A stretch of 64,000 nucleotides of DNA from Alentia gelatinosa (Eukaryota; Annelida; Polychaeta; Phyllodocida; Polynoidae). A model generated the notes under the pieces. It ran no database searches and was not told the DNA's origin. It was given only the letters and a program-made list of their open reading frames with translations. Shown piece after piece: positions 47,008 through 55,748 of this stretch. The position numbers were made by a program, and so were the translations under genes. Location: contig OX465584.1 of the NCBI GenBank assembly GCA_950022655.1, positions 44,870,723 through 44,934,722 of the forward strand, written 5' to 3'. How positions within the stretch are numbered: position 1 is the first letter of the stretch; every line of letters begins with the position of its first letter.

Positions 47008-48042
47008 TCACTTTTTGAAGGAGAGAGACTCAATGAGGGACTTGTTGACAGTCTCTTGGTCCGTGACTCTGATGTAGTCCCTGTGAGCCTGGGACCTCCA
47101 CCCTCCATACCTCTGGATGTTAAGTTCAGGTATGCCGGCCTCAAAGGCCTGAGTGGCAGCGGCCTTCCTGAGGCTGTGGAGGGTGTACGTCTTCACAGTT
47201 TGGCCTGTGGCCTGTAGGAGGCGGTCCCATTCGTTGGTAATGACCCGTGATGTGATGGTCGTTCCATCGGGCAGTGTCAGGAACGGGTCCCGCAGTGAAG
47301 CCGTAGGGGCCGCCCGTAGTAGACCTCGAACCGCGTCTACCGGGCACACCCGGATATCGTCCGCGGCCTCGAGGCGCATTACTTTCTGTTGCCCCACGTA
47401 TTGTAGATTTTTGGCCGCCTTGATGGTGATTGTCACGTGCCGGCGGCCGAGGACCACGTCCCCCTGAGTGAGATTCCGAGCCGGATCGAATGCCCGAGCC
47501 GACTGCGGCGCCACCTCCCCCTGCCGTAGGGCCGCGTAGAAGATGAGCAGCAGGCCCGCTCTCATTGCCGTATGGAGGGGCGATCCCGTTAGGGCATCGA
47601 GAACCGCCCTGAACACATCCATTGGTATAGGGGCCTTCACATTTGGGACGTAACGCTTGTTTCTCCTCATGCCCTCGAGGGCACGCTTCACCCGGTAAAC
47701 CTCTGTTGGTCGCACGTCCCCCCCCGTCAGTCCGAGATGTGCACGGACGTGCGATAGCTGGTTGGCGACCGTAGCCGGCGACGGGGCGTGGTCGGCCACG
47801 TATTCCAGGTAAGACGTGATCAGGCTCACGGTCGGTGCCCGGGGGTCCGCCCTCATCCGGTTGCAGAATGCCAGGTAGGTGGTGACTGCGGATCGCTGGT
47901 TTGCGAGCGTACCTGGGGCACGCGCCTCTGACTGCCTCGCAGATGCCTTCGCCTGGAGTAAGAGAAGCGCCCGATCTGCAGAAGAGACGGAGTACGGGTA
48001 CAAATGAGGCATGGGTACATGGTACGATAGGGTACAGCTCAT
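47008..48042 (-). CDS. Tyrosine recombinase (YR) of element 2
   Basis: 344 codons with ATG at 48042. The N-terminal half looks like a SAM-like core-binding domain (about residues 25-115); the catalytic half follows. First Arg in ALRQGE (R173), HxxR box in HSLRK (H289, R292), Trp at the His/Trp position in YGGW (W315) and the nucleophile in RDYI (Y323). A basic middle segment with KAAKN lies at residues 208-212. It starts where the RNase H domain of ORF2 ends, in the +1 frame relative to ORF2, so it may be made by a frameshift, re-initiation or a separate transcript. By family knowledge it inserts the circular cDNA without a target duplication. All catalytic residues are present. Confidence 0.85.
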   Translation of the reverse strand: MSCTLSYHVPMPHLYPYSVSSADRALLLLQAKASARQSEARAPGTLANQRSAVTTYLAFCNRMRADPRAPTVSLITSYLEYVADHAPSPATVANQLSHVRAHLGLTGGDVRPTEVYRVKRALEGMRRNKRYVPNVKAPIPMDVFRAVLDALTGSPLHTAMRAGLLLIFYAALRQGEVAPQSARAFDPARNLTQGDVVLGRRHVTITIKAAKNLQYVGQQKVMRLEAADDIRVCPVDAVRGLLRAAPTASLRDPFLTLPDGTTITSRVITNEWDRLLQATGQTVKTYTLHSLRKAAATQAFEAGIPELNIQRYGGWRSQAHRDYIRVTDQETVNKSLIESLSFKK

Positions 48043-50050
48043 GAAGGTGAATGAGGGAAGTGGCCCTATCGTATTCCGTCCTCGACAGATGGGCTCTGCT
48101 CAAGGCATCTGCGATCACGTTTTGCACCCCGGGGATATGGCTGAAGACGAGTTCCACCTGCAGACGTGCCTGCACCATCCATGCCTGGCGGGCACACTCC
48201 GCCAGGACTGGGTTACGGGCACGCCCACTATTGAGGGTCTGCACTGTGCCGAGGTTATCACAGAACACCTCAATCCGTGATCCCCGATCCCTGTCTGTGA
48301 TGAATGTGTGGAGTGCGTAGATGGTATTCAGAGCCTCGAGCTCCGAGATGCACTCCACGGGATCGAGGACGGGGCACACCTGGCCGGAGTACGAGAAGCG
48401 GCCGTCGGTTCCTCCGACGCCCGACAGGCACGCATCTACTGTGATCCTCCGCGTCGGGGGACCTCGAGGGATGAGAGCGCGGCCGTTCCAGCCCTGGGCA
48501 AACTGCACGAACCAATCCAGGTCCTGGCGCATCTCAGAATTGATGTTCATGTAGAAACTTCTCATCCCCCTAAGGGCCTCAAGCAACTTCGAGACGAATG
48601 CCCACGCCGGACGTATACACCTCGCCACGTGTAATATCCTGCCGAGCACCGACTGGAGCTGCCGTTTTGTCAACGTCCGGCGCTTCGCTACTGCCGACAC
48701 GTGACCACGGATGTCCTCCAGCTTGGCCGTGGGGATCGATAGCGTCATAGTACGGGCGTCGATCTCTATCCCCAACCACGTGACGGTCTGGCTGGGCTCC
48801 TGAGCTTTATCGCGTGCCTCGGGGAGGCCCAATTCCGAAAAAAGCTCTCGCACGATCCTGAAGTCCACGGCCGCCTTACCTCGGTCCTCGGAGAGGATGA
48901 TGAGGTCGTCGAGGTACATCGCGGCCGTGACTCCCTTCGATGACAGTATCCCCACGATGGCCTCCGCCACACACTGCATGTGGTAGGAGGAGGCACGGGC
49001 ACCGAACGGCATTGCAGTATCGCAGTAGTGCCCGCCCTCCCACGTGAAACATAACAGAGGCCAATCGAGGGGATCGCACCTAAAGTTCTTGTAGGCACGC
49101 GACACGTCGATGGACGACATGTAGGCCGACGTGCCTGCCTTGACGAGTTTGGCCACAAACTCGTCCACCGTTGGGAGGCCGTGATCTCGCTCCAGTCCGT
49201 AGACCGAGTTCTTAATGACGAACGAGTTCACGCTGCACTCCCGCGGGAAAGTCATATCGGTAATGATGCGCCGGTCGTCCGTCCCACGCTTTTCCCGTGT
49301 CATGAGTGGCGACACGTGACACCACGGGCTAAAAGGCGGTTCGGCGAATGGGCCCATCATATTGGTAAAGGCTGCCTCCTTCGTCAGAAACTTCTCTACC
49401 TGCACGGGGTGAGAGGTTGCGCTGGGGTGGTTGGCCACCCCCCTGGTATCACTCTCCGGTCCCAGGTATCCTAGGGGGAAACCGTACCGCAGGAAGCCCA
49501 GGAGCTCCTGCGCCTCCTGCACGTGCCCTAGGTAATGCTCCCACGCCGGTAGGTTAAGGTCGGAAGGCACCTCGACCCTAGCCCCGAGTGCGTTGGGGAT
49601 TCCCGTGTCACGCACGGCTCGGTATATCTCCGCGTGCCTGGCGGGCCCCATGGCCGTGAACTCCGGCCATGTCTCCCGGCGATGTTCCTTGAAGGCGAAC
49701 GGGTCTGTCCTCACTCCCTCCAGTGCTTTGAAGTCGGGAGTGTTAGATTCCTGATCTCGGCCCGGCGCACTAACACTAACACCCGGCAAGCGACTGGGAC
49801 CATCGTCCTTCACAGAGCCGGGGACGACCGGCGCTGGGAGAAAGGGGCGTATCTCCTCCGGGAATGTATTCCCCCCGTCTTTGTTGTTGTTTATCGCTAC
49901 CCCTCGGCCACGTGCCGAGGGGGTCACGTGAGCGGTGACGTCACGTGGTGGAGCCGGCTTTGTTACATAACACTCCGTGCCGCCGGCCCCCCTTTCATCT
50001 TTGCTTCGCGCCTCGTCTACTGGCGGGCGCGGCCTGCCCGTTTTTTTAAC
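48043..50050 (-). CDS. ORF2 of element 2: reverse transcriptase and RNase H
   Basis: The frame is open from just after a TGA at 50051-50053; the first in-frame ATG is not certain, and numbering here counts from a GTG at 49927. The N-terminal ~180 residues have no known domain. RT follows: FSPWCHVSPLM (199-209), RRIITDMTFP (219-228), SIDVSRAY (272-279), MPFGARASS (306-314), the catalytic YLDD (338-341) and WLGIEID (384-390). RNase H has D498, E529, D557 and D607 (VIADALSR). Domain homology ends near residue 628, where the recombinase ORF begins in another frame. The ORF2 frame itself stays open to 47141, but the product beyond 48043 has no recognisable domain. Gag stops at 50046-50048, overlapping the first codons in the other frame. 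Confidence 0.85.
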
Positions 50051-51230
50051 TCAGCTGGGGTTGGTGTACCACACTCTGGGCTGCCGCCGGCCGCGTAGTC
50101 GACTGGAGTTGATACCCCGCCTGTGGTACCCGCCGTGGTGTGGGTACAGGGGGAGCCGCCGTGTTGTCGTACCCGTGGCCGTAAGTGAGCTTTCGGTTGC
50201 AGGCGTGCACCGAGTGACCGCACTTCCTGCCCACTGAGTCGCAAAAGGTGCACACGTGCAGCCACCGGATGCCACCTTCGGTGTGGTCGCTGCGGTGGCG
50301 GCACCCCCTCTCTCCATTGAAGTCCCGGCACGGGGCCTCGCTCCCCCGGGCACGTCCGGTCTCCGTGTTTTGACTGCCGTTAGATGTGTGGGCGGCGGTC
50401 ATCGCGAGCCAGACACGTTCTTCCTGTATCCGGCCGTGATCTGACCACCGCATCCTGCCGGACTCGTCCTGGTCGAAAACGTAGTTTGACCAGCGTCTGA
50501 CGCCGGCCCACGGCCGTGCCTGCGCGTCAACCGTCACCTGGTATAAGTGCTTGAACATGTGCTCTTTGTCCTCGGGGTGCAAGGCGCGTTCGTCATTCAA
50601 TTAAGCCACAAAACATGAAATATACTCTAGAGGCCCGAGGCTCGACCGTAGGTCCAGTTTCTGGTGCAGCGTGTACACCCCATCTCTGTCCATGAACATG
50701 TACGGCTTCGCCGTCGGCCTCCGGGCATTAAGATCAGAAAGTAGGCTCTTACCCGTTGTGCGGTCGTGTCGCATGGCCTCACGGCCGAATTCCAGCTGAA
50801 GGTGTTCCTCGCTTGTATAGGCCTCTCGGAGTGCCCTGGGAGCGGGGAGTAGGCGCTCGGTTTGATCCTGGGCCCAGTCCCTTGTCCGTTCGGCCGCTGA
50901 AGAAACCCGTGAGCCGGCCCTGCGCGATGCCGGCCTGGAGATTTGCATGATCGCGTCCATCATGCCGTCCATCTGGCGCGATATCTTCGTCATGTCCGTC
51001 CTTACTTCGCCGACATCCGTCTTTACCTCGGTCACGTCCGTCATGACCCCTCCGAGGTTGGCCTCCAGGGCTGTGATGTGCGAAGCCCGAGTCCGCGCGC
51101 TGGCACTCGTACCCTGTTGAGAGACCGAGTCCACGTGGTCGCTCTCCGCCGCCGGCTGCCGTATCGTTATCTCCGAGTCCGTCTCGGCCTCCGCGGGTGC
51201 GGCTGCCGCCACAGCGCTTCTGGTCAACAT
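50046..51230 (-). pseudogene. Gag-like ORF1 of element 2 with one in-frame stop
   Basis: ATG at 51230, TAA at 50601-50603, and the same frame continues to a TAA at 50046-50048. The part after the stop aligns with element 1 Gag, including RRWSNYVF (element 1: RRWSERVF), so a single nonsense change splits one gene of about 394 codons. The N-terminal half has a heptad pattern (TDVTEVKTDVGEVRTDM) typical of a coiled coil. The C-terminal half has a Zn-binding cluster: CRDFNGERGC, then H, then CTFC, H and C (in the second half, about residues 91-134). It would bind RNA and form particles. Stop-codon suppression is an alternative to pseudogenisation. Confidence 0.75.
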
Positions 51231-51344
51231 AACTACTCTATAATTCCTTAAACCACTGAATCGCTTGGTATGCCTGTCCTCGTCTGCCGATATTCAGGGG
51301 AATACGGAGACCGAAGGTACGAAGGGCGATAAGCCAAGGAGCGA

Positions 51345-51528
51345 TAGAAAAAATAGGTGTTGAGCGTAGGAGACCTGTGAAGCGAATGAGACAGAGGACA
51401 GTGTTGGCCTCGCGCACATTGAAATTTAGTGCGGCCGAGAGTGGAGAGGTGGCGCAGGGGTGCGCGAGTGCAGAGTGGTTTCACCAGGGGGGGCAATGAC
51501 CACCCCTGACCATAGGCCATGGGCAACC
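51345..51528 (-). repeat. Element 2 split repeat A1
   Basis: The 5' end of the element on the minus strand. It ends at 51528 with GGGCAACC, directly next to the target sequence AATTGTACACTGG. Confidence 0.9.
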
Positions 51529-51936
51529 AATTGTACACTGGACACCAGAGCAGCATTTTCTATGACAAAATTCAAATGTGAATATCGTTGGATATCATGG
51601 ACCGATATCCTTCATATTTGGCATGTTTCTAAGTTATATGTGTCCCTAACTGGGGTTAAGGTTTCATAGCTTTATTCCTATAGTAAGTAAATTTATGTGT
51701 TTGTGACATCAAAAACGAGAAGGTATACCCTCTCGCTATTTAAGACACTACAGTGACCATTTTAGTGACTGGACACCCACTTCTGAAATGGTACAGTCCA
51801 CTATTTGCGCCTGTCTGCTACCCAATGTCCCACAAACGGTTGTCCCTTAACTACTGCAACGTGAAGTACCGCTATTGTGTCACTAAACCCAATAACGGAC
51901 GTCCTACAGACTATTGAAACGGGTCCCAGGCTTCCA

Positions 51937-52598
51937 GGGGCCCGTTTCAATAGAATGGGTCACTAAACCACTTAGTGACATGTTTAGTGACGCCAATAGT
52001 GACTTGAATAACAGAAAAAGTTTGGTCGCGTTGCATTAGGCATGTCACTAAAGGGGAGCTGTGTCTTGTCACTATTGTGGATGTGTCCCTAGTTTGGGAC
52101 AACACATGTTGGGTACCCTACCTCTCATACTCATGTCCTACTGGGAACAAGGGGTGTCAAGGTGAAGGTCACCGCATAAATTAGCGACTGCACTTGGGTA
52201 ATTCTACACTGGACACCAGAGCAGCATTTTCTATGACAAAATTCAAATGTGAATATTTCTGGATTGCATGGACCGATATCCTTCATATTTTGCATGTTTA
52301 TAAGTTGTATGTGTTCCTAACTGGGGTTAAAGTTTCATATCTTTATTCTTATGGTAAGTAAAGTTATGTGTTTGTGACATCAAAAACGAGAGGGTATACC
52401 CTCTCGCTATTTAAGACACTACAGTGACCCTTTTAGTGACTGGACACCCACTTCTGAAATGGGACAAGCCACTATTTCCGCCTGTCTGTTACCCTATGTC
52501 CCACAAACGGTTGTCCCTTAACTACTGCAACGCGAAGTACCGTTATTGTGTCACTAAACCCAATAACGGACGTCCTACAGACTATTGAAATGGGTCCC
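51937..52598 (+). mobile_element. TIR unit 6 of the array
   Basis: Most similar to unit 1. Separated from unit 5 by a 9-bp spacer (AGGCTTCCA) instead of a single base. The right end reads CTATTGAAATGGGTCCC, with one change. Confidence 0.75.
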
Positions 52599-53174
52599 AG
52601 GCTAGTTTTATATATGGTAGGTAATAAACCGGAGCGGCGCAGTGTGGAGAGTGAGATTCTCGTATGTGGTGGAATTCGAACCTGCTCCTCTTTTTTCTAG
52701 GTCGATATGCAGGCATGCTTTTTCTCTTAAGATTCAATTCAAGCCATGCAGAAATCAAAGTTTAGTATTGTAGTTTTCTGCTTTAGTTTTCGCGTGAGAA
52801 ATCTTATTCCTCATAACCATCATAATCCTTCTATTTTGTACTTACTGATTACCATTTACTCTTTTACACCATTTGTATGTCAATCAGTTAATCAATTAAT
52901 TAATTAGCTCTAATTATTATCACCTCTTGTAATTTACATGTGATTTGGTTATTGACTATATTGACTTTGTAAACAGTCCGGATTTTGTATTATACTTATA
53001 ATGGAAGACCACCTACTTTAAGGTGAATTATATGTGAAATCAAAAAAATCAAAAAATCAAAAAAATCAAAAAAAATCAATGAGATACCAACTTTCGCTGG
53101 TAGCCCTTTCAAAACTCCGCTGATTCACCCCACCCACCAACAGCTTAAGTATTTGGCATAGTTATGGCATCTAT
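52599..53174. other. Non-coding stretch with a tRNA-like segment
   Basis: 52635-52692 resembles a tRNA-derived SINE head: it begins GGAGCGG and ends CTGCTCC, which can pair as a 7-bp stem with one G-T wobble, contains AATTCGAACC (B-box-like), and is followed by a T run. The inner arms do not pair as in a real tRNA. A repeated AATCAAAAA run lies at 53038-53080. No gene. Confidence 0.4.
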
Positions 53175-53300
53175 CTTTGTGGAGCAGTTGGTAGGGCCTC
53201 CGGCTTGGAAAGCGGACATCGGGCGTTAGAACCCCGCTATCGGTAGGTCATTTTTTATCATATTTCGTACTCGGACTCGACGAAGTCGCTAGTATCAACA
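53175..53300 (+). repeat. tRNA-derived SINE, copy 2
   Basis: Head with TGTGGAGCAGTTGGTAGGG (A-box-like) and a degenerate B box (GGCGTTAGAACCCC), then a T-rich link and the body core CTCGGACTCGACGAAGTC at 53270-53287 that is shared exactly with the minus-strand copy at 42.5 kb. Confidence 0.6.
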
Positions 53301-53424
53301 TAAAACTCATATTGTACCAGAACGACTGTATATCACATAAAATAACCAGCACCATTATGTGCCATGCCCCCTTTTTTTTGGTTTCACCTACAGACCTCAA
53401 CCAGTGTCTTCGTCTTAGGGACCG

Positions 53425-53880
53425 GGGGCCCTTTTCAATAGAATGGGTCACTAAACCACTTAGTGACATGTTTAGTGACCGCAATAGTGACTTGAATAGC
53501 AGAAAAACTTTGGTCTCGTTGCAGAAGGCATGTCACTGTACGGGAGGTGTGTCTTGTCACTATTGTGGATGTGTCCCTAGTTTGGGACAGCATAGCGGAA
53601 AACTGGGGTTAAAGTTTCATAGCTTTATTCTCATGGTAAGTAAAGTTATGTGTTTGTGACATCAAAACTGAGAGGGTATTCCCTCTCGCTATTTAAGACA
53701 CTACAGTGACCCTTTTAGTGACCGGACAGCCACTTCTGAAATGGGACAAGCCACTATTTCCGCCTGTTTGTTACCCTATGTCCCACAAACGGTTGTCCCT
53801 TAACTACTGCAATACGAAGTACCGCTATTGTGTCACTAAACCTAATAACGGACGTCCTACAGGCTATTGAAACGGGTCCC
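53425..53880 (+). mobile_element. TIR unit 7, internally deleted
   Basis: Ends of the same family (left GGGGCCCTTTTCAATAG, right CTATTGAAACGGGTCCC). About 200 bp of the interior are missing at about 53599, between the GCATAGCGGAAAA and CTGGGGTTAAAG stretches. It stands alone, outside the head-to-tail array. Confidence 0.7.
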
Positions 53881-53975
53881 GGGTTCTTTGCTATTTTCCC
53901 ATGCTCTTATTTCCTTTCTAGCACAATAACAACACTTCGCATTTCACTAATAACGGGGGGCAGCAGCGGGATCCA

Positions 53976-54625
53976 GGGACCCATTTCAATAGTCTGTAGG
54001 ACGTCCGTTATTGGGTTTATTGACACAATAGCGGTACTTCGCATTGCAGTAGTTAAGGGACAACCGTTTGTGGGACATTGGGTAGCAGACAGGCACAAAT
54101 AGTGGATTGTACCATTTCAGAAGTGGGTGTCCAGTCACTAAAAGGGTCACTGTAGTGTCTTAAATAGCGAGAGGGTATACCCTCTCATTTTTGATGTCAC
54201 AAACACATAACTTTACTTACCATAAGAATAAAGCTATGAAACTTTAACCCCAGTTAGGGACACATACAACTTATAAACATGCCAAATATGAAGGATATCG
54301 GTCCATGCAATCTAATGATATTCACATTTGAATTTTGTCATAGAAAATGCTGCTCTGATGGCCAGTGTAGGATTTCTCAAGCCTGTCACTAATTTCTGCA
54401 GCGACTTTTACCTTGACACCACTTGTTCCCTAGAGCACTAACACCATCCATTGTAAGGCCCAGGCAGCAATGTCAGTATGTCACCAACAGTGAACTGACA
54501 CACCACCCCAATAGTGACATGCCTTTTGAAACAAGAATTAAATTTTGTCACTATTCCTGTCACTATTTGAGTCACTAAACATGTCACTAAGTGGTTTAGT
54601 GACCTATTCTATTGAAACGGGCCCC
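53976..54625 (-). mobile_element. TIR unit 8, inverted
   Basis: A full-length unit in the opposite orientation: it begins GGGACCCATTTCAATAG and ends CTATTGAAACGGGCCCC. The central palindrome is GAGAGGGTATACCCTCTC at about 54169-54186. Confidence 0.75.
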
Positions 54626-55449
54626 TGTTGGGACATGAGCGGCACCAACAGTGGACGTAACCGTTTCACTAGTTGATTACCTCGCCATTGTTACTGCCAC
54701 TGTTCACGAGAGGGTCTACCCTCTCGTATTGATCATAACAACAATTTTAAAACATATTGTATCAGGTATTATAACATATTTAAAGCTGAAATACGGGAAC
54801 TAATCTTAATGATAATTTCTAAAATGTAACACCACCATCTCACTGTGTGAGAGTGGCCTGTGAGTTGAGTACATGCCACTGATCGTTCACGCTGTCTGGG
54901 CTATGTGGGGGTATATAGGAGCCACAGGCAGGGGCATGGTGGTCAGTCCACAGGGTGGGAGCTACAGGTGAAGTATGGAGGGTAGATCTTATATTACATG
55001 AATCCCAAAAGAGTGCAGTTATTACATGCAGTATTATGAATAGTTTTCCATATATATATTTAGATAAACAGCCATACAGATATATGGATAGGCAGACACT
55101 ATATACAGACAAACACTGGCATACACATACACACAGATACATGAACTGACACAATGAGATACACAGACAAAGATACACAGATACACATACAGATATATAT
55201 AGAGAGACACATGATACACAGAGTTATATAGATACCTTCCCTCCCTCCAACAAATATCATGTTTACAAATAACCCTTACAGGACCAGTCCAGCCTTGACC
55301 CTCATGTCATGGCTCACTGCCCTGCTAACTTTCTCTCACCTGGCCTTGCATATTCATTACAAAATGTGCAAAATACAGTGAGATTATCCTGAGTAAGTTT
55401 AGATACACAGATATACATAGATATTGAGCATATATTGTTTTAGTTACCT
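54626..55449. other. Non-coding stretch with a further central-palindrome motif
   Basis: CACGAGAGGGTCTACCCTCTCG at 54706-54727 repeats the palindrome of the TIR units within otherwise unrelated sequence, probably the remnant of a related family. 55040-55215 is a degenerate GATACACA/GATATA-type simple repeat. No gene. Confidence 0.5.
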
Positions 55450-55748
55450 GGGACCTGTTTCAGTAGTTCCGTGACATGTCTAGATGGCGTCTGTGACACC
55501 ATACGGACAGATCACAAGATTGCAATCGATGACACGCGAAGTTTCACTCACTTCTCGTAGGAATTAAGCAATGATACTTTAACATGAGTAAGAGATATAT
55601 ATAACCTATAATCGTTCCAAATATGAAGAAGATTGGGCTCTCCGATTTTCTGATATTTGCTAGTCTTTTTCCGCTATTGCTTGCACTGTTGGTGCCGCTT
55701 TTGATGTCTATCTAGGCCTAATGTCACGAAACTACTGAAACAGGTCCC
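55450..55748. mobile_element. MITE with GGGACCTGTTTCAGTAG ends
   Basis: 299 bp. Left GGGACCTGTTTCAGTAGTT and right (minus strand) GGGACCTGTTTCAGTAGTT, TIRs that continue for about 27 bp with one or two differences (CGTGACAT). The ends resemble those of the tandem units (GGGNCCCGTTTCAATAG), so both may be served by the same type of transposase. No ORF. Confidence 0.7.

Larger units (their letters stand above)
46116..51528 (-). mobile_element. Ngaro-like YR retrotransposon, element 2 (best preserved)
   Basis: 5413 bp, read on the minus strand: A1 (51345-51528), gag with one stop, ORF2 (RT + RNase H), tyrosine recombinase, B1 (46653-46959), A2 (46469-46652), B2 (46116-46422). A1 and A2 differ at about three of 184 positions; B1 and B2 at a few of 307, so the insertion is young relative to element 1. 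RT, RNase H and recombinase carry all catalytic motifs. The coding part is GC-rich, while the B repeats are AT-rich. No target-site duplication: the flanks TTGGGT and AATTGTAC are joined directly in unit 3. Confidence 0.9.
45842..51927 (+). mobile_element. TIR unit 5, split by Ngaro-like element 2
   Basis: The left part is 45842-46115 and the right part 51529-51927. Together they equal unit 3 with no base lost or duplicated, apart from point differences. The right part ends in CTATTGAAACGGGTCCC as in the other units. Confidence 0.85.

Noticed and set aside
48011..49474. Plus-strand frames opposite the element 2 RT gene
   Set aside because: Shadows of the coding strand in GC-rich DNA.
43218..52598. 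The array as a CRISPR-like or other short-spacer system
   Set aside because: The repeats are about 650 bp, have TIRs and sit in a eukaryotic context; there are no short spacers or cas genes.
52635..52692. A functional tRNA gene
   Set aside because: The acceptor-like stem pairs, but the T arm and the anticodon arm do not; a SINE head is more likely.
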